The notes under the pieces were generated by a model that saw only the letters and a list, made by a program, of their open reading frames with translations, was not told the DNA's origin and did no database searches. The position numbers and the translations under genes are program-made. This document shows positions 14,830 through 22,317 of a DNA stretch of 64,000 nt, piece after piece. The number at the start of each line of letters is the position of its first letter. Positions within the stretch are counted from its first letter, which is position 1. The stretch comes from an uncultured Oscillibacter sp. (lineage in GTDB: Bacteria; Bacillota; Clostridia; Oscillospirales; Oscillospiraceae): contig CAJTSM010000011.1 of the NCBI GenBank assembly GCA_910578935.1, positions 1-64,000 of the forward strand. The letters run 5' to 3'.

Positions 14830-16790
14830 TCTTCCGCCGCCTTTCTCCTGGCCCGCAGGTCCGTGGGGGATGTCGTGATCGCGTCGTATTCCTTCGCCGT
14901 GGCGTGGAACTGGATGGGAACGTGGTTGTAGCCGATGCAGAGAAGGCCCTCTCCCCGGCGGAAGCGGGTGATCTGCCGGACTTCATCCTCCGACAGGTTC
15001 AACACGCCTTGAATCAGCCGGGCCTCCTGTTCCTCCATCTGCATCACCAGTTTGATGCGGCTGGAATCCAGAATGCCCTTGCCGTACTTGCCGCCGTCCA
15101 GGCCGAACAGGTCCTGCATCCCCTGGGTGGAGGTGACGGCGATGCCGCCTAAGCCCCGGATGGTCTTCACCATCTCCTGGACGAAGCCCGCCGCCAGGGG
15201 GTTGGAGTTGGCCCCTACCAGGCTCCACAGCTCGTCCGCGATGAGGGCGGAGAGATCTTCTCGGGAGTCCATGATGAGGTCGTTTGCGATGTCCGTGGCC
15301 CAGAAGATGCCGGGCAGCAGCAGGTCGTCCGGCATCCCGGAGGTGTCCAGGACAATGTACTTGTTGTCCAGGTCGATGTCGTTCCGCTGTCCCATGGCGG
15401 AGGCGGAGCCGGTGACGTACCGGGCCAGGACTACGGAAAGATGCTTGGTTTCGGGATTGTCAGCCAGAACCTTGTACCAATCCGCGATGATGGGCATTTC
15501 CACAAAGGCCCCGGTTTCGTCGGTAATGGTGTCATTGTCGAAGGTAATCCCATACTGCCGGTAGCACTCCACCAGGGAGGAATCCAGGTAGTTTTTATCC
15601 TCATCGCTGAGGTCCCGCTTCTGGAGGGAGTACCAGATAATGAGCCGGGAAATCTTGTCGGCCAGCACGGAATCATCCCGGGCCGCCATATCCCGGAGGC
15701 CCGCGTAGGAATCCAGGGAGCGGCGGCGAATCGCCATGATGTTGGGGCAGTCCCGGGAGGAGGGGGACATCCGCAGGTACAGCCCGCCCAGAAGTTCGCA
15801 GAGGGGACGGAACTCGTGGCCCTTCTTGGGTACGATGAAAATGACCCGCCGCCCCTGCTGCCGGAGGCGGCCGCCCAGGCACTGGAGGGTGAACGTCTTT
15901 CCCGCGCCGGAGGAACCGCCGATCCAGCAGTTGCCGTTGGTGTATTTATAATCATCATAGGGGTCCAGGAACACGGGAGAACGGTTATAGAGGTTCAGCC
16001 CCAGGAACACGCCGTTGCGGTCGCTGAGCTCGTAGGAGGCAAAGGGAAACGCCGCCGCCACGCCGGAGGTCAGGGCATTGCGCCGGGACTTCCGCTCCAC
16101 GTCCGGGTCCAAGGCCAGCAGCGGCAGAGCGGAGAGGAACGCCTGCTCGTTCTTGTAGTCGCAGCGCCGGGCGATCATGTCAATGGAAACGCAGAGCTTT
16201 TCCACCGCCGTCACCCGCTGCTCCAGGGTTTCCGGGTCGTCGGCCACCACCTCCAACAGCGTGTGCATGTAGTAGAAGTCCTCCCCCTGGCGGTTCATCA
16301 CGTCCTTCAGGTAAAGGCCGGAGCTGATGGCGCTGTCCAGTTCCTCGAAGTCCTTGCGGGTGTCCTCCACGTCCCGCATCCGGGAGCGGTTGACCATGGT
16401 GGTCTGTGCGATCTTGGAGAGAATCTTGTCCTTGGGCTGGCGCTTGAAGATAAAGCTGAGGTTCACGCCCTCCCCGGCCTCCACCAGAGGGGCCAACCAG
16501 CAGGAGCCGACAGTCGTGGCGTAGCCGTAGCCAGTGACATAGAGGTAAGCGTGGTACACGCCGTCCACCACGATATAGTCCCGGCTCTTGGTGTCTACCG
16601 TGGTAGGGGAGAGGATGTCCAGGATGGTGGTGGAGCCGGATTCCAGCTCGGTCAGGTCCGGCTTTTCCTCGCCCATCAGCAGGCGCTTGAGGGAAAACCT
16701 CTCCTGGCCGTTCTTTTTGGCGGCGGGCTTTTTCTTCTTCGCCTTGGGCGGCGGGGCTTTTGCGGGTTTCTTTTTCAAAAGGGGATTCAT
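14826..16790 (-). CDS. VirB4-family conjugation ATPase
   Basis: A 654-residue cytoplasmic ATPase that powers type IV secretion, like the CTn/Tn916 VirB4 proteins. A Lys/Pro/Ala-rich N-terminal tail precedes the VirB4 N-terminal domain (DYIVVDGVYHAYLYVTGYGY). The Walker A is GGSSGAGKTFTLQCL near residue 290. Later motifs are IADELWSLVG (Walker B region) and VKTIRGLGGIAVTSTQGMQD, the RecA-core pattern of VirB4. Length is somewhat short for VirB4. The gene lies downstream of PrgI and the VirB4-N-like gene but is separated from them by a toxin-antitoxin pair on the other strand. VirD4, VirB6 and a lytic transglycosylase are absent nearby, so the conjugation set is incomplete. Confidence 0.88.
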   Translation of the reverse strand: MNPLLKKKPAKAPPPKAKKKKPAAKKNGQERFSLKRLLMGEEKPDLTELESGSTTILDILSPTTVDTKSRDYIVVDGVYHAYLYVTGYGYATTVGSCWLAPLVEAGEGVNLSFIFKRQPKDKILSKIAQTTMVNRSRMRDVEDTRKDFEELDSAISSGLYLKDVMNRQGEDFYYMHTLLEVVADDPETLEQRVTAVEKLCVSIDMIARRCDYKNEQAFLSALPLLALDPDVERKSRRNALTSGVAAAFPFASYELSDRNGVFLGLNLYNRSPVFLDPYDDYKYTNGNCWIGGSSGAGKTFTLQCLGGRLRQQGRRVIFIVPKKGHEFRPLCELLGGLYLRMSPSSRDCPNIMAIRRRSLDSYAGLRDMAARDDSVLADKISRLIIWYSLQKRDLSDEDKNYLDSSLVECYRQYGITFDNDTITDETGAFVEMPIIADWYKVLADNPETKHLSVVLARYVTGSASAMGQRNDIDLDNKYIVLDTSGMPDDLLLPGIFWATDIANDLIMDSREDLSALIADELWSLVGANSNPLAAGFVQEMVKTIRGLGGIAVTSTQGMQDLFGLDGGKYGKGILDSSRIKLVMQMEEQEARLIQGVLNLSEDEVRQITRFRRGEGLLCIGYNHVPIQFHATAKEYDAITTSPTDLRARRKAAEE

Positions 16791-16807
16791 ATACTCACAT
16801 CCTTGGC

Positions 16808-16835
16808 TTGAATTTGTGGAGAAAATGCGTATAAT
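16808..16835 (+). promoter_or_regulatory. Promoter of mntA-hepT (first copy)
   Basis: TTGAAT (16808-16813), a 16-base spacer and TATAAT (16830-16835), 44 bases before the mntA ATG, with AAAGGAGG just upstream of the start. It gives the pair its own transcription, opposite to the conjugation genes. Confidence 0.7.
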
Positions 16836-16879
16836 AGAGATATAGAAGGTTGCTGCTTTTCGGAAAGGAGGCCGGTCTT

Positions 16880-17206
16880 ATGGTTTATACTTTGGAAGAA
16901 ATCAGCCGCCGCGTGCGGCCTGTGGCGGAAAAGTACAAGTTGAAAGCCGTATATGTGTTCGGCTCCTATGCCCGGGGAGAGGCCCGGGAGGACAGCGATG
17001 TTGATTTGCTGGTAGACACTTGCGGCGCAGACCTCTCTGGATTTTTTGCAATCGGCGGACTATATAATGACCTTGAGGAAGCCCTGGAGAAGGAACTTGA
17101 CATGATAACAGTGAGTGCTTTGGAACAGCCAATTCGTCATAAGAGTGATATCGGTTTTCGAGAATCTGTACAACGAGAGAGGCGGAAAATTTATGCAGCT
17201 GCGTGA
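16880..17206 (+). CDS. mntA: MntA-like minimal nucleotidyltransferase antitoxin
   Basis: A 108-residue minimal nucleotidyltransferase. The catalytic motif GSYARGEAREDSDVDLLVD fits GSx10DxD exactly. In characterised MntA-HepT pairs the antitoxin adds AMP to a Tyr in the HEPN toxin and silences it (family knowledge). The start at 16880 follows GAAAGGAGG; a longer frame of ten codons upstream lacks this support. It overlaps hepT by 14 bases, the usual antitoxin-first coupling. A consensus promoter lies upstream. The pair sits on the strand opposite to the conjugation genes. Confidence 0.9.
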   Translation: MVYTLEEISRRVRPVAEKYKLKAVYVFGSYARGEAREDSDVDLLVDTCGADLSGFFAIGGLYNDLEEALEKELDMITVSALEQPIRHKSDIGFRESVQRERRKIYAAA

Positions 17207-17543
17207 TCAACAACGTTTGGTCAAAATTAAGGAGTACTGCGAGGATATCCAGACATCCATGAACCGATTTGGTCATTCGTTTTCGATATTCTGTGAGGAT
17301 AGTACTTATCAGTTTTCCGTCGCTTTCTGCCTCCTTCAAATTGGAGAATTAGTTGGAAAGCTCACAGAGGAATATCGAGCCGCTACAAAGGCGCAGATCT
17401 CATGGCCCCAGATCAAAGGACTGCGCAATGTGATCGTACATGATTATGGCAGTATTGATTTGGAGGGCATCTGGAGAACCATTACCAGCAGCATTCCGGA
17501 ACTGCACCGATTCTGCTGCGAACAGTTGAAGGAGAATCAATAG
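17193..17543 (+). CDS. hepT: HepT-like HEPN RNase toxin
   Basis: A 116-residue HEPN-domain protein, the predicted toxin partner of MntA. The RNase motif Rx4HxY appears as RNVIVHDY near residue 85: Arg and His are catalytic, and the Tyr is the residue that MntA adenylylates in known systems. Upstream is the family pattern AFCLLQIGELVGKL. The start (MQLRDQQRL) lies inside the end of mntA, an overlap of 14 bases, consistent with translational coupling. A 15-bp perfect stem-loop follows immediately. A second, diverged copy of the same pair lies at 60426-61104. Confidence 0.9.
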   Translation: MQLRDQQRLVKIKEYCEDIQTSMNRFGHSFSIFCEDSTYQFSVAFCLLQIGELVGKLTEEYRAATKAQISWPQIKGLRNVIVHDYGSIDLEGIWRTITSSIPELHRFCCEQLKENQ

Positions 17544-17547
17544 GAAT

Positions 17548-17588
17548 ATAGAGAATGGGAGGTCTATGCGGGGCCTCCCATTCTCTAT
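17548..17588. terminator. Bidirectional 15-bp stem-loop terminator between convergent genes
   Basis: Bases 17548-17562 and 17574-17588 are perfectly complementary over 15 bp around an 11-base loop. The hairpin lies between the hepT stop and the end of the minus-strand VirB4-N-like gene, whose stop codon falls within one arm. It should stop transcription from both sides. Confidence 0.8.
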
Positions 17589-18259
17589 TCCTCATAAATC
17601 CCATGCACCGCCGTCGTCATGTCAAACACGCCCTCCGGCAGCTTCACCCGGCGACTGGTGCGTTTGTTGATGATCTCGTACAGCAGCTTCAAAACGAAAT
17701 CGTCCGTATACCAGGGTTCCAGCACTTCCAATTCGCAGACGTCCAGATACCGCCGGGCGGTGTCCGCCTCCTCGTTCAGCCGCTGGATGATGGCGGCGAC
17801 GCTGTGCCCCTTGGACTTCATGTGCGACTCGTATTGGAAGATCAGGAAGAAGCGGTGCCGGATGGCGTCGCTGGCCACTCCCTGGCCGATCTGGGCGATG
17901 TTGTCCTCGATCATCTCCCGGCAGGACTCGTTTTCCTCCTGTTGGGCAAAGCCCTTCATCCGCTCCACATAGTCGGCGGTGTCCGCCGGGAGGGTCCGAG
18001 CCTCCAGCTGGAGATTGTCCGGAGCGATTTTCAGCCAGGCGGCGTAGCTTGCGATGATGTTCTGGCGGTCATTTGCGGATTTCAGGTAGATGTTGACGGG
18101 CAGGACCTCCAGGATCTTGATGAAGCGGTTGTCCCGGGTGACCACCACGCCGCCCCGGATGTTCTTGATGGGAAGCCACGCCTGGATGCTGTCCCGGTAG
18201 GCCCCGCCCCCGGAGGCGGCTTTTACGCCTCCGCCGAAAATCAGTTCTTTTACGTTCAT
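17585..18259 (-). CDS. VirB4 N-terminal-like conjugation protein
   Basis: A 224-residue protein between PrgI and VirB4. After a Gly-rich start (MNVKELIFGGGVKAASGGGA) comes IRGGVVVTRDNRFIKILEVL and IYLKSANDRQNIIASYAAWL, which resemble the N-terminal domain of VirB4/TraC proteins that binds the membrane complex. There is no Walker motif, so it is either a separately encoded N-terminal module or a conjugation protein of its own. Its start overlaps the PrgI stop by four bases. Because a strong terminator and a toxin-antitoxin pair follow it, read-through into VirB4 is doubtful. Confidence 0.7.
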   Translation of the reverse strand: MNVKELIFGGGVKAASGGGAYRDSIQAWLPIKNIRGGVVVTRDNRFIKILEVLPVNIYLKSANDRQNIIASYAAWLKIAPDNLQLEARTLPADTADYVERMKGFAQQEENESCREMIEDNIAQIGQGVASDAIRHRFFLIFQYESHMKSKGHSVAAIIQRLNEEADTARRYLDVCELEVLEPWYTDDFVLKLLYEIINKRTSRRVKLPEGVFDMTTAVHGIYEE

Positions 18260-18564
18260 TTCTTCTTACACTCCCCTCGGTAGGTAATGAGCCGCCGTCC
18301 CTTCCGCCAGCGCCACCAGGAACCCAGCCAGCGGGTGAGGCTGTCGTCATTGATTCCAATGAGTCCAAAGCCTCCCACGGGCACCAGGACCGTCAGGGTG
18401 ACGATGATCTTCGGCGTCATGGACAGCGGGACAAAGGCCAGGCACAGGTACAGGATGGGCAGGGTCAGGACGACCGCCTCAATGAGATTGCGGAGCTCGA
18501 ACAGGCCCATGACCCGGCCCGCGTCGGTAAAGTTGGTAGGGATGTAATAGGTTTCATTGCTCAT
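18256..18564 (-). CDS. PrgI family conjugation membrane protein (VirB3-like)
   Basis: A 102-residue membrane protein of the PrgI family, which occupies the VirB3 position in Gram-positive type IV secretion systems. YYIPTNFTDAGRVMGLFELR is the family N-terminus. Two membrane helices follow (AVVLTLPILYLCLAFVPLSM and IIVTLTVLVPVGGFGLIGIN), then a short basic tail. It overlaps the upstream XRE gene by 11 bases and the downstream VirB4-N-like gene by four. It would anchor VirB4 at the membrane. Confidence 0.85.
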   Translation of the reverse strand: MSNETYYIPTNFTDAGRVMGLFELRNLIEAVVLTLPILYLCLAFVPLSMTPKIIVTLTVLVPVGGFGLIGINDDSLTRWLGSWWRWRKGRRLITYRGECKKK

Positions 18565-18823
18565 TTGGATGTTCCTCCTCCCTGAGCAAGCGTCCCTTAT
18601 GGTTCGTGTAGTCTTCTTCCAAGGACCGCAGCTCCGCTTTCCGGGCGGTGATCACAAATTCTATGGCGGAGGCCATCTGCGCCTCCAGTAAAGGCGTGGC
18701 GGCAATTTCGCCAAGCTCTACGCGGCTGACATACTGCTTGGAAAGCCCGGCGTGGGCAGCCAGCGCCGCCAGGGAAATATAATACCGATGCCGCAAAGCC
18801 CGCAGATTGGTCTTATTCTCCAT
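18554..18823 (-). CDS. XRE-like DNA-binding protein at the head of the conjugation genes
   Basis: An 89-residue protein with a clear helix-turn-helix: LRALRHRYYISLAALAAHAG, then LSKQYVSRVELGEIAATPLL. The C-terminal part is a charged helix (ARKAELRSLEEDYTNHKGRL). GGAG in the tail of the preceding short frame serves as its ribosome binding site. It overlaps PrgI by 11 bases, so it probably regulates or is co-expressed with the conjugation genes. Confidence 0.75.
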   Translation of the reverse strand: MENKTNLRALRHRYYISLAALAAHAGLSKQYVSRVELGEIAATPLLEAQMASAIEFVITARKAELRSLEEDYTNHKGRLLREEEHPNEQ

Positions 18824-18826
18824 GGC

Positions 18827-18922
18827 TTACTCCTCTATGTAGTCGATGGACGGAACCTTGCACCAGCCCCGCCAGCCCCGGCCCTCTACCTTCGTCCGCA
18901 CGACGCCGTACTTGGTGCCCAT
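18827..18922 (-). CDS. Very small ORF or 3' remnant of a conjugation gene
   Basis: A 31-codon frame beginning MGTKYGVVRTKVEGRGWRGW and ending four bases before the XRE start. No ribosome binding site is seen, but its tail supplies the one used by the XRE gene, and the coding-like frame ends precisely there. It may be the C-terminus of a longer gene whose 5' part was displaced by the Rpn gene and its promoter. I do not recognise the sequence. Confidence 0.35.
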   Translation of the reverse strand: MGTKYGVVRTKVEGRGWRGWCKVPSIDYIEE

Positions 18923-18955
18923 GGCCAAACCAATTGTTTTTGTGTATTGCACTAT

Positions 18956-18984
18956 TTGACCTTTGGGGCCTTTCATGCTATAAT
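18956..18984 (+). promoter_or_regulatory. Promoter of the Rpn nuclease gene
   Basis: TTGACC (18956-18961), a 17-base spacer and TATAAT (18979-18984), 41 bases before the ATG, with AGGAG ahead of the start codon. It is a near-consensus sigma-A promoter. Confidence 0.75.
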
Positions 18985-19024
18985 CAAACTACAGAAAGAA
19001 TCCAACTGACAGGAGCGTGGCCCT

Positions 19025-19885
19025 ATGCCCTCACAATTCAGCATCACCCCTTTGAGCGAGCTTCCTCTCCGCAATGATTTCATGTTTGCGGAGGTCATGC
19101 GGACCGGCGATATCTGTCAGTTGTTTCTGGAAGAATTGCTGGGGCTGAACATTCAGCGCATTGAATTTATTGACAAACAGAAAGATTTGTCGGACAGTTA
19201 CACCCATCATGGCATCCGCCTGGACGTATATCTCAAAGACGAAGCGGGCACGGTATTTAATGTGGAGATGCAGTCTGCCAACAGCGAGAACCTGCCCAAA
19301 CGCGCCAGATTCTATCAGAGCGCCATTGACCGCAGCGAGCTTCCAAAGAGTACCCATTATGAGGAACTATCGGAAAGCTACATCATCTTTGTTTGTGACT
19401 TTGACTACTTCCAGATCGGCAAAGCGGTGGGTGAACGGGTGAGCTTCCTGAAGGAAACGGAAACGGCGTATAACGACGGCTCTCATGTATTCTTTCTCAA
19501 CAGCCGCTATACGGAGGGCAACGCCAGCCAATCCATTTTGGAGTTCCTGGACATGATTCGGACCAACGACCTGGAGAAGCCATACGAAACGCCTCTGGGC
19601 CAAAAAGCGAAGGAGCGGGTCCAGGCGGTACGGAGCGACAGAGCATTGGAGGTGTCCTATATGACTTACGCGCAGAAAATCATGGATGAGCGCAGATATG
19701 GTTTTAATGAAGGACTTGCCGAGGGTGAGGCTAGAGGCGAGGCCAGAGGCGAGGCCAAGGGCCGTGCTGAAACGTTGAAAAGCGCTGTACTTGCGATGAA
19801 GGACCTGGCTGCCCCTGCGGATATCGCACGTCGGTTGGAGCTGTCTTTAGAGTATGTTTTAAAAATTCTCAATCAAGAAAAATGA
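19025..19885 (+). CDS. Rpn family recombination-promoting nuclease (PD-(D/E)XK)
   Basis: A 286-residue protein of the Rpn/transposase_31-type nuclease family. LRNDFMFAEVMRTGDICQLF is the family N-terminus. The PD-(D/E)XK core is GIRLDVYLKDEAGTVFNVEM followed by Gln (D...E-x-Q). Residues about 235-250 carry a short repeat, GEARGEARGEAKG, typical of the hypervariable C-terminal region. A helical tail ends ELSLEYVLKILNQEK. Rpn proteins promote RecA-independent recombination in E. coli, and many lie in mobile or defence-rich regions. It has its own promoter, with a bidirectional terminator after it. Confidence 0.88.
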   Translation: MPSQFSITPLSELPLRNDFMFAEVMRTGDICQLFLEELLGLNIQRIEFIDKQKDLSDSYTHHGIRLDVYLKDEAGTVFNVEMQSANSENLPKRARFYQSAIDRSELPKSTHYEELSESYIIFVCDFDYFQIGKAVGERVSFLKETETAYNDGSHVFFLNSRYTEGNASQSILEFLDMIRTNDLEKPYETPLGQKAKERVQAVRSDRALEVSYMTYAQKIMDERRYGFNEGLAEGEARGEARGEAKGRAETLKSAVLAMKDLAAPADIARRLELSLEYVLKILNQEK

Positions 19886-19906
19886 ACACGCATTGACTCA
19901 AATAAT

Positions 19907-19933
19907 ATGGAGGCAGCTCGGAACTGCCTCCAT
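19907..19933. terminator. Bidirectional terminator between rpn and parB
   Basis: ATGGAGGCAG (19907-19916) and CTGCCTCCAT (19924-19933) form a perfect 10-bp stem, followed by AATTTTA on the plus strand, between the two convergent genes. Confidence 0.75.
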
Positions 19934-19937
19934 AATT

Positions 19938-20972
19938 TTATGCTCTTTGGGCCCTTTCCCGCAAAAAATCCAGAAACAGCGCCTCGATTTCCTTGTCGCT
20001 GCCCAAACCATCCAAGTATGGGGCAAAATTCCTCCGGTCGAAGGAGATTTTTCTGGGCGGAGCCGACATGCGCTCTATGGCCTTGTCGCGGGCCTCCCGC
20101 CACGCTGTGTAGAGAGCTTGCCGGTCAGCCTTCGGAGGAGGGCACTGCTGGGCGATATGCTGCATCATGGATTTGTTGATGGGACAGCCTTCAACACTGC
20201 ACATCTCAATGAAGGCTTCCTGAGACTCCGGGTCGTAGTCCGCCATGAGATCGGCGCAGGCGAGGTTCAAACGTTTCGGAGCGGTTTCCAGGATTTCCTG
20301 AAGTCGAGGGATCAACAGTGTCAGCTTGACGGCTTTACGGATTTCATACTCGGTGACGCCGAAGAACTCCGCCACCAGCTTGCGGGCGTTGTACCGCTGT
20401 CGGCCACGTTCTAAATATATCCCTTTTTCCTCTGCACGAAACTTTTGGCGATTCTCGCCAAAAGTTTCATTGTCCTGGTCAATATACCACTGCCCGTGCC
20501 GGTTCTTGGCGTCCAGCAAGGCCCTGTACGCCTTGCCTCGCTCAATAATGGAGAGGTTCTGCCGTTGGATCAGGTTCGTGGAGGTAGCGATTACAATGGC
20601 CCGTGTGTCGTCCGCCTCCACGATCTCGGCGGGAATGACATCCCATCCGGCCAGTCTTGCCGCACTTGTCCGGTTATGTCCTGCCAGAATCTCATAGCTA
20701 TCCCCTGGAGGCACGGGCCGGACGATAATCCGTACCAGAAGTCCTTCCTCTTTCAGCTGCTCCGCAAAGGCTTCCAGCTGTGCGGGCGTGTAAGGCCGGA
20801 AACCGATATCCGCCGTAAAGAAGGGGACCAGCTTGTCCAGCGGCAGGGAGCGGATCTGTACCTCTCCGGGAGGCGGGGCCTCCCGGAAGAGCTTCTCATA
20901 CGCTTCGTCGCTGGTTCGCAGTTCGGACGCTTGCTGGCTGGCCGTCATCCGCTTTTTCAGCAGGTCATTCAT
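19938..20972 (-). CDS. parB: ParB-like partition protein
   Basis: A 344-residue ParB/Srx-domain protein. Residues about 40-160 form the ParB N-terminal domain with IRSLPLDKLVPFF and the box-II arginine motif ILAGHNRTSAARLAGW. The central helix-turn-helix region (ARKLVAEFFGVTEYEIRKAV) binds the centromere-like site. An ATG at 20972 was chosen. A TTG six codons upstream, behind GGAGGAGG, is an alternative start. It lies seven bases after the parA stop, so the genes form a parAB operon. The pair belongs to the element, not the chromosome, judged by context; it may stabilise an excised form. Confidence 0.85.
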   Translation of the reverse strand: MNDLLKKRMTASQQASELRTSDEAYEKLFREAPPPGEVQIRSLPLDKLVPFFTADIGFRPYTPAQLEAFAEQLKEEGLLVRIIVRPVPPGDSYEILAGHNRTSAARLAGWDVIPAEIVEADDTRAIVIATSTNLIQRQNLSIIERGKAYRALLDAKNRHGQWYIDQDNETFGENRQKFRAEEKGIYLERGRQRYNARKLVAEFFGVTEYEIRKAVKLTLLIPRLQEILETAPKRLNLACADLMADYDPESQEAFIEMCSVEGCPINKSMMQHIAQQCPPPKADRQALYTAWREARDKAIERMSAPPRKISFDRRNFAPYLDGLGSDKEIEALFLDFLRERAQRA

Positions 20973-20979
20973 AACCGCC

Positions 20980-21813
20980 TTAGCCAAGCCGAAGCACCTC
21001 CTCCGCAAGACTCCGGTAGCTGAGGGCGGCGGCGTTCTTTGGGGAGTAATCGAAAATACTCTGCCCGGCGGCGGGACATTCCGCCACCTTGATGGAGTAT
21101 TCAATGGGCTGCTCAAAAACGTGGAACGCTTCACCGTAGATGTCCCCCACGCTTTCCCGGACACTCCGGCAGAGCTGGGGCCGGGACTGGTACATGGTCA
21201 GCAGGATGCCGGCGATTTTGAGTGCCGGATTGAACTTTGTCTGTACAGACCGGACCAGTTCCAACACCTCTGGGATGCCTTCGCTGGCCAGGAAATGAGC
21301 TTGGACCGGGATAATGCAGTAGTCTGACGCTGCCAAGGCGTTGACGGTCAGAAGCTCATGCTTTAGGCCGCAGTCGATGATGATGTAGTCATAGCTGGTT
21401 TTCAGAGGCGCCAGCAGACTGTCCAGCATCTTCTCACAGGACCGCTCCGGGTTCCCTACAGCGTTGTACTGAGAAAGCTGCATGACTTGGAGCCGGGCGG
21501 CGGCGTCCGCAAGACGGCGGTTGGCGGGAATCAGGTCCGGGCCGGTTTCGGTATGCAGGGCCGTGCGCCCCAGATGAAGTTCCAGGTCCTCGGGGTAGTC
21601 GATGGCGGCCAGCAGCAGATTTGCCAGGGTGTACTTCTGCTCCGCCGGGGTAAATCCCAGGGCGGCGGTCAGATTCCCCTGGGGGTCGTTGTCCACCAGG
21701 AGAACCCGCTTGCCAGAGGCAGTCAGGGCCGCCCCCAGGTTCAGGGCCGTGGTGGTCTTGCCCACGCCGCCCTTTTGGTTAGTGATCGAAAAGACTGTAT
21801 GTAAATCCCTCAT
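20980..21813 (-). CDS. parA: ParA-family partition ATPase
   Basis: A 277-residue Walker-type ATPase. The deviant Walker A is TNQKGGVGKTTTALNLG at residues 11-27, Walker A' is VLLVDNDPQGNLTAALGF, and Walker B is YDYIIIDCGLKHELL. Length fits small ParA/Soj proteins without an N-terminal DNA-binding domain. It acts with ParB in DNA partition. Upstream is an AT-rich leader leading to the tRNA-Val attachment fragment. The location next to an attachment site fits Firmicutes ICEs that carry partition genes. Confidence 0.9.
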   Translation of the reverse strand: MRDLHTVFSITNQKGGVGKTTTALNLGAALTASGKRVLLVDNDPQGNLTAALGFTPAEQKYTLANLLLAAIDYPEDLELHLGRTALHTETGPDLIPANRRLADAAARLQVMQLSQYNAVGNPERSCEKMLDSLLAPLKTSYDYIIIDCGLKHELLTVNALAASDYCIIPVQAHFLASEGIPEVLELVRSVQTKFNPALKIAGILLTMYQSRPQLCRSVRESVGDIYGEAFHVFEQPIEYSIKVAECPAAGQSIFDYSPKNAAALSYRSLAEEVLRLG

Positions 21814-22040
21814 AGTTTGCCTCCAAATATTTATTAACTATCCAAACAACGACTAAAAATGTCAAATTCTTTGTGTTGAAGTAAATTTATTTGCTGTATC
21901 GCATAATGCATATTTTTGCATAGAATGTCGTAATTACTTGTGTCCTTTTAAGCCACTTGTGAAATACGTTGCAAATAGGGCGCTACATAGATTCCTGCAA
22001 TATTTGCGCTACAATGGATAGCACGCTTTTTTGGCGAAAT

Positions 22041-22087
22041 CCTTCACACGCATGAGGCCACTGGTTCGAGTCCAGTAGTCTCCACCA
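22041..22087 (+). other. tRNA-Val(CAC) 3' fragment: integration attachment site
   Basis: The sequence contains the 3' half of a tRNA: an anticodon loop TTCACAC (anticodon CAC, bases 22045-22047), stem half GCATG, variable AGGCC, a T arm with stem ACTGG/CCAGT and loop TTCGAGT, acceptor half AGTCTCC and ACCA. No D arm or 5' acceptor half lies upstream, so it is not a functional tRNA. It is what integration of an element into a tRNA 3' end leaves behind. Confidence 0.8.
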
Positions 22088-22090
22088 TTG

Positions 22091-22133
22091 ACCCGCCGAA
22101 ACCGCATGGTTTTGACGGGTTTTCTCTATTTTC
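22091..22133 (+). terminator. Terminator following the tRNA-Val fragment
   Basis: ACCCG/CGGGT outer arms and AAACC/GGTTT inner arms form a bulged hairpin, followed by a T-rich run, the normal terminator position after a tRNA. GGCCGACCCA and GTTGACCCA repeats follow at 22170-22191. Confidence 0.6.
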
Positions 22134-22317
22134 TGCAACTTTTTGTGGCGGTTTATTTTGGGCGTTTTGGGCCGACCCACAAGTTGACCCACACGGGGAA
22201 AGGACCGGAAAGAACGAAAAGACACCGAATAAATTTTTACGCCTTCTGTTTGATTTATTGTAGGGGCGTAAAAATATCATTTTAGATAAAAATACTATGC
22301 TAAATACGGAGGGAAGC

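Noticed and set aside
22041..22087. Functional tRNA-Val gene
   Set aside because: No 5' acceptor half or D arm is present upstream; only the 3' part is preserved.
21983..22225. A coding frame with the phrase LLDSNQWPHAC
   Set aside because: It is a spurious translation across the tRNA fragment, a well-known artefact.
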